Shown: positions 8,376-17,277, numbered from the stretch's first letter. The stretch: 64,000 nt of DNA from Cedecea selenatireducens (GCF_042138895.1 NZ_JBHIKW010000002.1:372001-436000); one strand, 5' to 3'. Notes: a model not told the origin generated them from the sequence alone. Made by a program: numbers and translations.

Positions 8376-9375
8376 CCTTTCCCAGCTTAACGGCAGCGAG
8401 ACTGACCGTTCGGCCTTCCTCAGCCAGCTGCGCTACGCCGCACGAGAAATTGGCTTCTTCTACCTGATAAACCACGGCATCAGCCCTGAACTGCAGCAGG
8501 CGGTCCAGGACGAAGCCCGCAGCTTCTTTGCCCTCCCCGACGATGAAAAACAGCAGGTGGCGATGATTCGCTCGCCGCATTTCCGTGGCTATAACCGCGC
8601 GGCCAGCGAACTTACCCGCGGCCAGCCCGACTGGCGCGAACAGTTCGATCTCGGCGCCGAGCGCCAGGCACTACCGCCGGACGAATATGCACCCGCATGG
8701 CGTCGACTTCAGGGGCCAAACCTCTGGCCTACGGCGTTGCCCGAACTCAAACCCACGCTTTTACAGTGGCAGAGCGAAATGACCACCGTAGCCCTAAAGC
8801 TGCTGCGTACCTTCGCCGAAGCGCTTAGCCTGCCGGCCGATGCCTTCGACTCACTCTATGGCAGCCTGCCAAACGAACACATCAAGTTGATTCGCTATCC
8901 TGGACAGTCGGCCACGCAAAGCAGCCAGGGCGTAGGCGCTCACAAAGACTCAGGCTTCCTGAGCTTCCTGCTTCAGGACGATAAAAAGGGCCTGCAGGTG
9001 GAAGTTTCGCCGGATAACTGGGTCGATGCTCAGCCGCTGCCCGGCAGCTTTGTGGTCAATATTGGCGAACTGCTGGAGCTGGCTACCAACGGCTACCTGC
9101 GCGCGACCGTGCACCGCGTAGTGTCTCCGCCGCAGGACGAAGAGCGCCTGTCCATCGCCTTTTTCCTGGGCGCACAGCTCAACGCCGTGGTGCCGGTTTA
9201 TCAGCTTCCGGAAACGTTAGCCCGCGAAGCGCAGGGCCCGGAAAGCGATCCACAAAACCCACTGCTGAGAGACGTGGGCTGGAACTACCTGAAAGGCCGC
9301 CTGCGCTCCCACCCCGACGTGGCGGAACGCTACTACGCGGATGTCCTTCGTAACAGCAGTGAACTAATCGCTTAA
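8338..9375 (+). CDS. 2-oxoglutarate/Fe(II)-dependent oxygenase, isopenicillin N synthase family
   Basis: Soluble 345-residue non-haem iron oxygenase. The N-terminal DIOX_N region (LPILDLSQLNG... FYLINHGI) is followed by the jelly-roll core. The iron triad is visible as H202-K-D204 (GVGAHKDSG) and H259 (RATVHRVVSP), and the 2-oxoglutarate arginine as R270 with Ser272 (RLSIAFF). First full gene of an operon with a methionine-type ABC importer, behind a cysteine-rich leader ORF. That context suggests oxidation of an imported sulfur compound, possibly to release usable sulfur, but the substrate cannot be read from the sequence. The ATG follows CCGGAG. Confidence 0.88.
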   Translation: MSTNPGLALPILDLSQLNGSETDRSAFLSQLRYAAREIGFFYLINHGISPELQQAVQDEARSFFALPDDEKQQVAMIRSPHFRGYNRAASELTRGQPDWREQFDLGAERQALPPDEYAPAWRRLQGPNLWPTALPELKPTLLQWQSEMTTVALKLLRTFAEALSLPADAFDSLYGSLPNEHIKLIRYPGQSATQSSQGVGAHKDSGFLSFLLQDDKKGLQVEVSPDNWVDAQPLPGSFVVNIGELLELATNGYLRATVHRVVSPPQDEERLSIAFFLGAQLNAVVPVYQLPETLAREAQGPESDPQNPLLRDVGWNYLKGRLRSHPDVAERYYADVLRNSSELIA

Positions 9376-9403
9376 TAACTTATTAAAAATAAAGGAATTG
9401 ATG

Positions 9404-10210
9404 ATGAAAAAGACCGCTTTTAAACTGGCTGGTGTCGCTCTGTCACTGTCTCTGGCTTTCGCGGCGCAGGCCGCAGACGCGCTGCGCGTAGCGGCTGACC
9501 CGGTCCCTCATGCAGAAATCCTCGCCTTTGTGCAGAAGCTCGACCCTACCCTCAAGCTGAAGGTCGTCGAGCTGAGCAACGGCGTTAACGCTAACGAACT
9601 GCTGGCCAACGGCGACGTTGACGCCAACTACTTCCAGCATGTGCCTTATTTACGTGACCAGGAAAAAGCGCTTGGCAAAAAATTTGTCGTTGCCGCAACG
9701 GTACATATCGAGCCGCTGGGCATCTACTCGCACAAATACAAAGACCTGAAGTCCGTGCCGGAAGGGGCGACCATTGCAGTGCCGAACAACGTCACCAACC
9801 TTAGCCGCGCGCTGTATCTGCTGCAGGACAAAGGGCTGATCACCCTCAAACCGGAGTTTAAAGACGCCTCCGTCAACCAGGCAACGCCGAAAGACATCGC
9901 CGAAAACCCGAAAAAGCTGAAGATCCTGGAAGTTGAATCGCCGCAGATCCCACGCTCTCTGGACGACGTGGGCCTCGGGGTGATCAACGGTAACTATGCG
10001 CTGGAAGCCGGGCTTAGCCCGGCGAAAGATGCGCTCGGCCTGGAAAGCGCCACCCATAACCCGTATGCCAATATCCTGGTCACCAACCCGAACCTGGAAA
10101 ACGATCCGCGCATCAAACAGCTGACGAAGGATCTTGAATCCCCGCAGGTGGCCGAGTTCATCCGCAAGCAGTACAACGGCTCGGTGATCCCGGTAGAGAA
10201 TAAATCATGA
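9404..10210 (+). CDS. MetQ/NlpA-family periplasmic substrate-binding protein
   Basis: Periplasmic binding protein of the methionine uptake (MUT) ABC family. 268 residues with a clear Sec signal (KKTAFKLAGVALSLSLAFAAQA, cut near ADA), then the NlpA-type core: ADPVPHAEIL, DVDANYFQHVPYL, PNNVTNLSRALYLLQ, GVINGNYA. Unlike E. coli MetQ there is no lipobox cysteine, so it should be a soluble protein. Two adjacent ATGs (9401, 9404) and an in-frame TTG sit behind AAAGGA; 9404 gives the better spacing. The gene stop overlaps the ATPase start by 4 bases (ATGA). The ligand may be a sulfur compound related to the upstream oxygenase. Confidence 0.87.
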   Translation: MKKTAFKLAGVALSLSLAFAAQAADALRVAADPVPHAEILAFVQKLDPTLKLKVVELSNGVNANELLANGDVDANYFQHVPYLRDQEKALGKKFVVAATVHIEPLGIYSHKYKDLKSVPEGATIAVPNNVTNLSRALYLLQDKGLITLKPEFKDASVNQATPKDIAENPKKLKILEVESPQIPRSLDDVGLGVINGNYALEAGLSPAKDALGLESATHNPYANILVTNPNLENDPRIKQLTKDLESPQVAEFIRKQYNGSVIPVENKS

Positions 10211-10998
10211 TCTCCCTTGAGCGGCTGAGCAAAGTGTACGCCGGAGAAGGCCGACCGGCACTGGATGATATTAACCTTGTGGTCCCGGATGGCGCGATTT
10301 ACGGCATTCTGGGCCGCAGCGGCGCCGGGAAAAGTACGCTTATTCGCTGTCTCAACCTGCTGGAGCGGCCCACTTCGGGCCGCATTATCATGAACGATCG
10401 CGACATCACGACCTTTAATCAGCGCGAGCTTCGTCAGCACCGGCAGCGCACCGGCATGGTGTTCCAGCACTTCAATCTGATTCATGCCAGAAACGTGGCA
10501 GACAACGTTGCCGTGCCGCTGGAAATATCCGGTATGCCACGCGAAGCTCGCCAAAAACGCGTCGCGGAGCTGCTCAGTCTGGTTGATCTGAGCGACAAAG
10601 CCAAAGCGTTTCCGTCCCAACTTTCCGGCGGGCAAAAACAGCGCGTCGGCATCGCCCGTGCGCTGGCCGCTCATCCGGAGATCCTGTTATGCGATGAAGC
10701 AACCAGCGCGCTGGATCCTGAAACTACTGCATCAATCCTGGCCCTGCTGGCGAACATCAACCGCCAACTTGGGCTGACCATTGTGCTCATCACCCACCAG
10801 CTCGAGGTCGTCAAAGCTATTTGCGATCACGCGGCGCTGCTGGAGCACGGCAGATTAATAGAGAGCGGCCCACTGTCCGAAAGATTAGTCGACCCGTTCT
10901 CAAAATTACGCACCTCGCTGCTGCATGACGAAGAAGCTGAACGCGAGTTCTTACGCCGCCACGGCGTCGAAGGGAGAGTCTTATGCGAAGTAGCATGA
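10207..10998 (+). CDS. MetN-like ABC transporter ATPase without the NIL regulatory domain
   Basis: Cytoplasmic ATPase of the MUT importer. Walker A GRSGAGKST (36-44), the signature LSGGQKQRVGIARALA, Walker B ILLCDEATSALDP and the His switch VLITHQLEVVK are all intact. At 263 residues it is about 80 shorter than E. coli MetN: the C-terminal NIL/C2 domain, which binds methionine and causes transinhibition in MetN, is absent. The transporter is therefore probably not shut off by internal methionine through that route. Start overlaps the binding-protein stop; end overlaps the permease start. Confidence 0.9.
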   Translation: MISLERLSKVYAGEGRPALDDINLVVPDGAIYGILGRSGAGKSTLIRCLNLLERPTSGRIIMNDRDITTFNQRELRQHRQRTGMVFQHFNLIHARNVADNVAVPLEISGMPREARQKRVAELLSLVDLSDKAKAFPSQLSGGQKQRVGIARALAAHPEILLCDEATSALDPETTASILALLANINRQLGLTIVLITHQLEVVKAICDHAALLEHGRLIESGPLSERLVDPFSKLRTSLLHDEEAEREFLRRHGVEGRVLCEVA

Positions 10999-11654
10999 GT
11001 TGGGATGATTTGTGGCCGCTGCTGCTGGACGGCACCCTGGATACGCTTTACATGGTGGGGCTTGCGGCGCTGTTTACCGTACTGATTGGCCTGCCGCTCG
11101 GCGTGCTGCTGTTTCTCACCCGCCGCGACGGGGTATTGCCCGCCCTACGACTAAATCAAGTGCTCGGCAGCATCATCAACATAGGACGCTCGCTGCCGTT
11201 TATCGTCCTGCTGATAGCGCTGATCCCATTGACCCGAATTATCGTCGGCACCACGCTCGGCAGCACCGCGGCGGTTGTGCCTATCACCATCGGCGCCTTT
11301 CCTTTCTTCGCCCGCGTCGTGGAAAGCGCGCTTGATGAGGTGGACAAAGGCCGCATTGAAGCCATTCTGTCGATGGGCGGCAACGCCTGGCACGTGGTGA
11401 GCAAAGTGCTGCTGTCGGAAGCCTTACCTGCCATCCTGGCGGGGATCACGCTCACGGTAGTGATGCTGATTGGCTTTTCTTCGATGGCCGGCGTCATCGG
11501 CGGCGGCGGTCTGGGAGACCTGGCCATTCGCTACGGCTACCAGCGCTTCAATAACCAGGTCATGGTCGGGACCGTTATCGTGCTGATTGTGATGGTGCAC
11601 CTTGTACAAAGCCTGGGCGACCACTTAGTCCGTCGCCTCGCCCACCGCCGCTGA
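10983..11654 (+). CDS. MetI-like ABC transporter permease
   Basis: Inner-membrane permease of about 220 residues with five to six hydrophobic segments. The binding-protein-dependent transport motif with the EAA loop is visible (DKGRIEAILSMGGNAWHVVSKVLLSEALP), and the order follows E. coli MetI (NIGRSLPFIVLLIALIPLTR, VIGGGGLGDLAIRYGYQR). The ATG at 10983 has GGGAG 7 bases upstream. An alternative ATG at 10995 overlaps the ATPase stop as ATGA and would give the MetI-like N-terminus MSWDDLWPLL. Last gene of the operon. Confidence 0.88.
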   Translation: MRSSMSWDDLWPLLLDGTLDTLYMVGLAALFTVLIGLPLGVLLFLTRRDGVLPALRLNQVLGSIINIGRSLPFIVLLIALIPLTRIIVGTTLGSTAAVVPITIGAFPFFARVVESALDEVDKGRIEAILSMGGNAWHVVSKVLLSEALPAILAGITLTVVMLIGFSSMAGVIGGGGLGDLAIRYGYQRFNNQVMVGTVIVLIVMVHLVQSLGDHLVRRLAHRR

Positions 11655-11657
11655 TGT

Positions 11658-11693
11658 TGTTCAAAGCCCGGTGTCCTGGCCGGGCTTTGAACA
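11658..11693 (+). terminator. Perfect inverted repeat after the MetI-like permease gene
   Basis: TGTTCAAAGCCCGG and CCGGGCTTTGAACA are perfect 14-bp arms separated by 8 bases, 3 bases past the stop codon. No U-tract follows, so it may act as an mRNA-stabilising hairpin or an imperfect terminator. Confidence 0.6.
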
Positions 11694-11741
11694 TGCCTGT
11701 CTCGTCCCCTTCTCGTTATCCGCGCTGGATCACAAAATCAA

Positions 11742-11759
11742 ATTGTTAACGTTAACTAT
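11742..11759. promoter_or_regulatory. LacI-type operator 1 of the sucrose genes
   Basis: ATTGTTAACGTTAACTAT contains the palindrome GTTAAC-GTTAAC with the central CG typical of LacI-family operators. It is the exact reverse complement of operator 2, which is centred 64 bases downstream. Likely bound by the LacI-family protein encoded at 14547-15542. Confidence 0.75.
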
Positions 11760-11775
11760 TGCGATTAACATCACA
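11760..11775. promoter_or_regulatory. Putative CRP site between the two operators
   Basis: TGCGA-TTAACA-TCACA matches the CRP consensus TGTGA-N6-TCACA at 9 of 10 core positions. It abuts operator 1 and lies about 80 bases upstream of the permease start, which suggests cAMP-CRP activation. Inferred from the motif alone. Confidence 0.6.
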
Positions 11776-11805
11776 TTTATGGCGGTTACTCTCTTCTCGC
11801 GACAA

Positions 11806-11823
11806 ATAGTTAACGTTAACAAT
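11806..11823. promoter_or_regulatory. LacI-type operator 2 of the sucrose genes
   Basis: ATAGTTAACGTTAACAAT is an exact inverted copy of operator 1. The 64-base centre spacing (about six helical turns) would allow looping by a tetrameric repressor. It ends 31 bases before the permease start codon, where it would block transcription. Confidence 0.75.
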
Positions 11824-11854
11824 ATTGCCATTCAAGCACTCAGAGACTGCACAC

Positions 11855-13105
11855 ATGGCACTGACAAAACGGAATAAACACCACTATCTGATCCTGAGCG
11901 GGCTGCTGTTTACCTTTTTCTGGACCTGGTCATCGGCGTTTTCGCTGATCTCACTTTGGCTAAATCAGAAAATCGGCCTGAAAGGCGCGGAAACCGGGCT
12001 GATCTTCTCGATAATAGCCTTCACCGCGCTCTGCGCCCAGCCGCTGTATGGCTTCATCCAGGACAAACTCGGGCTGCGCAAATCCCTGCTGTGGGTTATT
12101 GGCGGGCTGCTGCTAGTCAGCGGGCCCTGGTTTATCTTCGTTTGCACCCCGCTGCTTCAGGTGCATATCGTCGCAGGGGCAATCAGCGTCGGGCTTTACG
12201 TCGGCGCCACCTTCTTTGCCGGTATCGGCGCGCTGGAGTCCTATACCGAACGCGTCAGCCGTATCGTAGGCTTTGAATACGGAAAATCACGCATGTGGGG
12301 CTCTTTAGGCTGGGCCGGTGCCACGTTTTTTGCCGGGCTGCTGTTTAACCTCAATCCACAGCTGAATTTCTGGATGGGTAGCGTCTCTGCCTGCCTGTTC
12401 CTGCTCCTCCTGTGGCGCATGCGTGATATGCAGCCTAACGCCCTCAGCGAGCTGGAATACGGTAAAGCCAGCGCGCTGACGCTGGCCGATGCCTTCGGTC
12501 TGCTCAAGCTCCCTCGCTTCTGGGCGCTGGTACTTTTTGTTTGCGGCGTCAGCGTTTACAACGTTTACGATCAGCAATTCCCCGTCTACTTCGCCTCGCT
12601 GTTCAACGACGTGCAGCGCGGCAACGAAATGTTTGGCTTTCTCAACTCCTTCCAGGTCTTTCTCGAAGCGGGCGGGATGTTCCTGGCCCCGATGCTGGTA
12701 AACCGCATCGGCGCCAGGCGCGGGCTGCTGCTCAGCGGCCTGATCATGGCTATGCGTATCTTTGGTTCAGGCATGGCAAGCGACCCGCTGACCATCTCCT
12801 TCATGAAGCTCCTGCACGCCGTCGAGTTGCCTATCCTTTTGATTTCAATGTTTAAGTACATCACCACGCAGTTCGATCAGCGGCTCTCCGCCACGCTCTA
12901 CCTTGTCGGCTTCCAGTTTATTACCTCTATCTGCGCCACCGTACTCTCTCCGCTGGTCGGCCGCGGATACGACCAGCTCGGCTTTGCCGACACCTACATG
13001 ATTCTGGCCGGGCTGGTGCTGGCACTGACGCTGGTTTCCGCTTTGCTGCTCAGCGACTCGGCCCCGGATAACACACACCCTTCTTTAAATCTGACCACCA
13101 GGTAA
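11855..13105 (+). CDS. cscB: Sucrose-type oligosaccharide:H+ symporter (CscB/LacY family)
   Basis: A 416-residue, 12-TM major facilitator of the oligosaccharide:proton symporter family. CscB-like landmarks are GFIQDKLGLRKSLLW (loop 2-3), FEYGKSRMWGSLGWA, VYDQQFPVYFASLF, GFLNSFQVFLEAGGM and MKLLHAVELPILLISMFKY. The start MALTKRN at 11855 resembles the E. coli CscB start MALN; the longer frame from 11825 runs into the operator region. Five bases separate it from the invertase gene, so the two form an operon. Sucrose is the likely substrate by context; other fructosides such as short fructo-oligosaccharides are possible. Confidence 0.85.
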   Translation: MALTKRNKHHYLILSGLLFTFFWTWSSAFSLISLWLNQKIGLKGAETGLIFSIIAFTALCAQPLYGFIQDKLGLRKSLLWVIGGLLLVSGPWFIFVCTPLLQVHIVAGAISVGLYVGATFFAGIGALESYTERVSRIVGFEYGKSRMWGSLGWAGATFFAGLLFNLNPQLNFWMGSVSACLFLLLLWRMRDMQPNALSELEYGKASALTLADAFGLLKLPRFWALVLFVCGVSVYNVYDQQFPVYFASLFNDVQRGNEMFGFLNSFQVFLEAGGMFLAPMLVNRIGARRGLLLSGLIMAMRIFGSGMASDPLTISFMKLLHAVELPILLISMFKYITTQFDQRLSATLYLVGFQFITSICATVLSPLVGRGYDQLGFADTYMILAGLVLALTLVSALLLSDSAPDNTHPSLNLTTR

Positions 13106-13109
13106 CGCT

Positions 13110-14552
13110 ATGACTACCCCACTTATCAAGGCACAAGCAGCCTTAGAAACGCTGCAGGCAACGCGCGGGAACGCCTTTTATCCTCTTTATCATCTGGCGC
13201 CGCCCGCGGGCTGGATGAACGATCCTAACGGCCTGATTTATCACAACGGGCTGTACCACGCCTTCTATCAGCACCATCCGTTTGATGAAAACTGGGGGCC
13301 GATGCATTGGGGACATGCCACCAGCCGGGATATGGTGCGCTGGGAGCACCAGCCTATCGCTCTGGCTCCGGGTAACGAATGGGACAGAGATGGCTGCTTC
13401 TCCGGCAGCGCGGTTGACGATAACGGCGTGCTCTCGCTGATTTACACCGGGCATATCTGGCTTGAAGGTGCGGGAAATGACAGCGCTATACGCCAGGTAC
13501 AATGCCTCGCGACCAGCGAAGACGGTGTTCACTTTAAGAAACAGGGCGTCATTCTTACCCCACCGCCCGGCATCATGCATTTCCGCGATCCGAAGGTCTG
13601 GCAACAGGACGGCAACTGGTGGATGGTACTCGGCGCACGCGACCAGCACGATCGGGGCAAAGTACTGCTTTATCGCGGCAATTCACTGCGGGAGTGGCGG
13701 TTGGATCGTATCCTCGCGGAAGCCGACGCGGGTATGGGCTATATGTGGGAATGTCCGGATTTCTTCCCGCTCGGCAACAGTCAAATCCTGATGTTTTCCC
13801 CTCAGGGCATCCCGGCACAGGGCTTGAAGTATCAGAATCTGTTCCAGAGCGGCTATCTGCGCGGGAGATGGCAACCGGGGGAAGCATTCAGGCTCTGTCA
13901 GCCGTTTGAAGAGATGGATCACGGGCACGACTTTTACGCGCCGCAGTCCTTTGTCGCCGCCGATGGCCGCCGCATCGTGATGGGCTGGATGGACATGTGG
14001 GAATCCCCCATGCCCTCTAAAGGCGAAGGCTGGGCGGGCAGCCTCAGCCTCCCCCGGGAAGTGTGCATTATGCCAAACGGAAAACTCTATCAGAATCCGG
14101 TGCACGAACTGGCCACGCTGCGCACCCATGAACAGCTGGTTCTGCCCTGCGTGCTGGATAAACTTAACCAGAGGCTGCTGCCCGATGCGCAGGCGGTTGA
14201 GCTGGAGATAGCCTGGGAGTGTGGGCAAAGCACGGCTGAGCGCTACGGCATCCGTCTGGGGCAAGGCTGCGAACTGTTTGTCGACTCTCAGGCGCGGCGC
14301 CTGGTGCTGTCACGCAGCTATCAGGATGAGCGGCTTTGCGGGGATCGCAGCGTGCCGTTATCGGAAAACGGCGATCTTCATCTGCGTATTTTTATCGATC
14401 GTTCTTCTATCGAAGTTTTTGTTAACCAGGGCGAATACTGCCTCAGCAGCCGTCTCTACCCGCGGTCGGGAGAACGCCAGCTTGAGCTGTTCGCCAGCCA
14501 CGGAAGAGCCTTATGTCGTGGCGGCACCCTGTGGCAGCTGAACGCGCTATAA
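13110..14552 (+). CDS. cscA: Glycoside hydrolase family 32 invertase (sucrose-6-phosphate hydrolase type)
   Basis: Cytoplasmic beta-fructofuranosidase that splits sucrose to glucose and fructose. 480 residues. The GH32 signatures are complete: WMNDPNG (nucleophile Asp, about 34-40), the FRDP motif (transition-state Asp), and WECPDF (acid/base Glu). The C-terminal beta-sandwich ends with DRSSIEVFVNQGEY. No signal peptide, in line with import of intact sugar by the upstream symporter. No fructokinase gene is present in this cluster, unlike the E. coli csc set, so the released fructose needs a kinase encoded elsewhere. The 3' end overlaps the convergent regulator gene by 6 bases. Confidence 0.92.
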   Translation: MTTPLIKAQAALETLQATRGNAFYPLYHLAPPAGWMNDPNGLIYHNGLYHAFYQHHPFDENWGPMHWGHATSRDMVRWEHQPIALAPGNEWDRDGCFSGSAVDDNGVLSLIYTGHIWLEGAGNDSAIRQVQCLATSEDGVHFKKQGVILTPPPGIMHFRDPKVWQQDGNWWMVLGARDQHDRGKVLLYRGNSLREWRLDRILAEADAGMGYMWECPDFFPLGNSQILMFSPQGIPAQGLKYQNLFQSGYLRGRWQPGEAFRLCQPFEEMDHGHDFYAPQSFVAADGRRIVMGWMDMWESPMPSKGEGWAGSLSLPREVCIMPNGKLYQNPVHELATLRTHEQLVLPCVLDKLNQRLLPDAQAVELEIAWECGQSTAERYGIRLGQGCELFVDSQARRLVLSRSYQDERLCGDRSVPLSENGDLHLRIFIDRSSIEVFVNQGEYCLSSRLYPRSGERQLELFASHGRALCRGGTLWQLNAL

Positions 14553-15542
14553 CGAGACGCGCTTAACCAGCGGGCAAGGCAGCCGTTTCACACCGCCGCT
14601 GGTCAGACCGTCAATCAAATGCAGTGCCGCCTGGCGACCGATTTCGTCATGCGGCAACTGGACCGTCGTCAGCGGTGGCAGGAATAAATCGCCGACCCCG
14701 ACCAAATTATCAAATCCGAGTACCGCTACCTGCTCAGGAATAGCAATTCCCCGCGCCAGCAGCGTCTGGTAGGCGACAAAAGCGATACGGTCGTTACCAC
14801 AAATCAGCACATCGAAATCCGCTTTCCCCTCTTTACAATGCGCGGCAACGCGCTCGGCCAGTTCGGGATAGTGGGCATCTCCCCACTGCATGTGATACTG
14901 CGTCACCGCCTCAAGCTCTAACCCGGCTTCACGCCAGGCCTGCTCGAATCCGTCCCGGCGTGGGCGGCTGGCGAGGGCTTCACCGGGCAGCCACAGGCAC
15001 AGCGGGCGACGGTATCCTCGTTCAATCAGATAGCGGGTCGCCTGATATTGGCCGTTAAAATCATCGGGGATATAGCTCGGTAAACCAGCCTCGTCGCTCA
15101 AACAGTTAGCCAGCACCACGCGGTGGTTTTTTAAGACTGCGGGTAGCTCAACGTGCCGCAGGCCCATCGTGGTAAAAATAATGCCGTCGGGCCGCTGGGC
15201 TAATAGCTGATTAACTGCCCGCTCGGCGTCATCGGCAGAAAGAATATTAATCAGGAAGCTGTTCCAGCCCCGCTCACGTGCGGTTTGCTCAATGGCCAGC
15301 AGCATTTCTACAGAATAGGGGGTGGTTGCCGTATCCAGCGCAAGGATGCCTATTGTCGAAGCTTTAACGCCTTTGCTGCGTATCTTTCGGGCAGAATAGT
15401 CCGGCACATAATTAAGCTCGTCAATGGCTCGCTGCACCCGCTCCCGGGTTACCGGGCTAACGTGTTCAGCCTGATTAATAACCCTGGAGACGGTCATTAA
15501 CGACACGCCCGCCAGGGTTGCTACGTCTTTCAGAGAAGCCAT
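14547..15542 (-). CDS. cscR: LacI-family repressor of the sucrose genes
   Basis: A 331-residue transcriptional repressor. N-terminal HTH and hinge (MASLKDVATLAGVSLMTVSRVINQAEHVSP, then NYVPDYSARKIRSK); periplasmic-binding-like sensor core with GIIFTTMGLR, LWLPGEALASRP, DVLICGNDRIAFVAYQ and VAVLGFDNL. It is convergent with and overlaps cscA, and two perfect LacI-type palindromes precede cscB, so it most likely controls cscBA with a sugar as inducer. It also lies 43 bases downstream of the minus-strand PTS gene and may be partly cotranscribed with it. Confidence 0.88.
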   Translation of the reverse strand: MASLKDVATLAGVSLMTVSRVINQAEHVSPVTRERVQRAIDELNYVPDYSARKIRSKGVKASTIGILALDTATTPYSVEMLLAIEQTARERGWNSFLINILSADDAERAVNQLLAQRPDGIIFTTMGLRHVELPAVLKNHRVVLANCLSDEAGLPSYIPDDFNGQYQATRYLIERGYRRPLCLWLPGEALASRPRRDGFEQAWREAGLELEAVTQYHMQWGDAHYPELAERVAAHCKEGKADFDVLICGNDRIAFVAYQTLLARGIAIPEQVAVLGFDNLVGVGDLFLPPLTTVQLPHDEIGRQAALHLIDGLTSGGVKRLPCPLVKRVSL

Positions 15543-15585
15543 ATCCAGCCATTCACCGCAAAAGAAAAACCGATAGTAGCGTTTT

Positions 15586-16986
15586 TTAAGCGTTTTTTCT
15601 CGACGAGAATGACTCTGCGCCTTTTTCCCGCACCAGCACCGTGGTCAGTACGAAAGACAGCCCCAGCGCCAGCGCCACCCCCAGCAGAGCAAAGATAAAG
15701 TACGGGCCAATATAGGCCGGCAGGCTAAAGATACTCGACAGGATATAGCCGTACAGCCGCACGCCGAAGAAGGCAATGAACGCCGAGGCAAGCGAACTGG
15801 CTATCGTGGCGGCAATAAACGCTTTCTTATAGCGGGTTAACACGCCGAACAGCGCCGGTTCGGTAATGCCCAGCAGCGCAGAAATCCCCGCCGACAGGAC
15901 CACTGAACGGTCCGCTTTCGACTTGCTCTGGCGCCAGATGGCAAAGGTGGCCCCGGCGATGGCCATGTTGGCCATAAACATCATCGGCATCAGCATGTCA
16001 TAGCCCCGGTCGGTGAAGTTTTGCAGCGCAATCGGCGTCATGGCGTGGTGCATCCCGGTCAGAATCGCAATCGGGCGAATCGCCCCCACCACCAGCCCGG
16101 CAAAGCTCGCTGAAACACCAAACAACCCTTCGATAAACCAGGCCAGCGCTTTCCCCAAATAAATGCCCAGCGGGCCAATCACCACCAGCGCAACCAGCGC
16201 GGCGATGAACAGCGTCAGCGTGGGGGTAAACACCGTTTTCAGCACCTCGGGCATGATGCTATCGACCCAGCGGTGGATATAGCTCAGCGCCAGCACCGAG
16301 AAAATCACCGGAATGACGCTGGAAGCATAGTTGAAGACTGAAACCGGGATCACGTTAAGAAAATAGAAAGCATCAACTGCCCCAGCCTGATGTGCGGCCA
16401 GCGCCTTCGCCGCTTCAATCAGCGACGGATACATTAAACAGGCCGCCACCGCCGCCGCGAGATATTCGTTAGTTTTGAAAATTCTGGCGGCGGAAATCGC
16501 CAGGAAAAACGGCAGAAAATAAAACACGCCGCTGGCGATGAGATCGATAACTATCACCGTATCGCTTTTGGCTGAGATCAGCTTGAGCGCAACCAGCCCC
16601 GCCAGCAGGCCTTTTATCATCCCTGCCCCGGCAATCGCCGGCACAATCGGGCCAAAAACGCCGGAAACCGTGTCCATAAACATCGACACCAGGCTTTTAC
16701 GCTCTTTCTTGCCAGCGGGCGCAGCCGGGGCCTCTTTCGCGCCGCCAAGCAGAGCGTTCAATTGTTCGTACCAGCTGTTCACCTGCGGGCCGATGATTAT
16801 CTGGAACTGATCGCTTTGCGTCTGCGCCCCCAGCACGCCGGGCAGCTTTTTGATCTCCGCCTGGTTCACTTTATTATCATCAATTAAATCGAAACGCAGA
16901 CGCGTCATGCAGTGCCAGACTTTATTAATATTATCCGTCCCGCCGACCAGACGAATAATAGAAGCAATGACGTCACGACTCCCCAT
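15586..16986 (-). CDS. PTS sugar transporter EIIBC, glucose/beta-glucoside superfamily
   Basis: Inner-membrane phosphotransferase permease of 466 residues. The N-terminal IIB domain (1-80) has the phosphorylated cysteine in WHCMTRLRFDL and FQIIIGPQV. A linker follows, then the IIC domain from about 100 with around ten membrane spans, GMHHAMTPIALQNF and the conserved GITEPALFGV. There is no IIA domain, so it should draw phosphate from a free IIA such as Crr. It is divergent from a mannonate-dehydratase-family gene with a 291-base shared upstream region, which suggests a common sugar-acid or sugar substrate; the substrate is not evident. ATG behind GGGGAG. Confidence 0.87.
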   Translation of the reverse strand: MGSRDVIASIIRLVGGTDNINKVWHCMTRLRFDLIDDNKVNQAEIKKLPGVLGAQTQSDQFQIIIGPQVNSWYEQLNALLGGAKEAPAAPAGKKERKSLVSMFMDTVSGVFGPIVPAIAGAGMIKGLLAGLVALKLISAKSDTVIVIDLIASGVFYFLPFFLAISAARIFKTNEYLAAAVAACLMYPSLIEAAKALAAHQAGAVDAFYFLNVIPVSVFNYASSVIPVIFSVLALSYIHRWVDSIMPEVLKTVFTPTLTLFIAALVALVVIGPLGIYLGKALAWFIEGLFGVSASFAGLVVGAIRPIAILTGMHHAMTPIALQNFTDRGYDMLMPMMFMANMAIAGATFAIWRQSKSKADRSVVLSAGISALLGITEPALFGVLTRYKKAFIAATIASSLASAFIAFFGVRLYGYILSSIFSLPAYIGPYFIFALLGVALALGLSFVLTTVLVREKGAESFSSRKNA

Positions 16987-17071
16987 GAATAACTCCCCGG
17001 TGTTGGTTTATTGTTATGTTTTACTGCCGCTGATGGTAGAGAATCAAAAAACAAAAAACAAACCAATGAAA

Positions 17072-17087
17072 CATGACCCGCATCACA
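17072..17087. promoter_or_regulatory. Possible CRP site in the PTS/dehydratase divergent promoter region
   Basis: CATGA-CCCGCA-TCACA has one perfect CRP half-site (TCACA) and a 3/5 match in the other. It sits in the 291-base AT-rich gap between the divergent PTS and dehydratase genes. The gap must hold both promoters and probably the GntR operator; I could not identify a clear GntR palindrome. Confidence 0.35.
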
Positions 17088-17277
17088 ATTAGCCACCACA
17101 AAGCAAACAAAACGAGAAAGACAAACAATTGGTACGGTTTTATTGCATTTATAGGTGAAATAGCTGACCAATAAAAAAGAGTCAAAAAAAGCGTTTACCG
17201 GCGGGGAAAAATAGGGTGATAGTAATAGCAGAACTTAATTTACCGCGTTTACATCAGCCTGATGGTGGAGCTATCTC

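Noticed and set aside
11671..11877. 68-aa open frame between the MetI-like and cscB genes
   Set aside because: It spans the hairpin, both operators and the CRP site and lacks a ribosome site; regulatory DNA explains it better.
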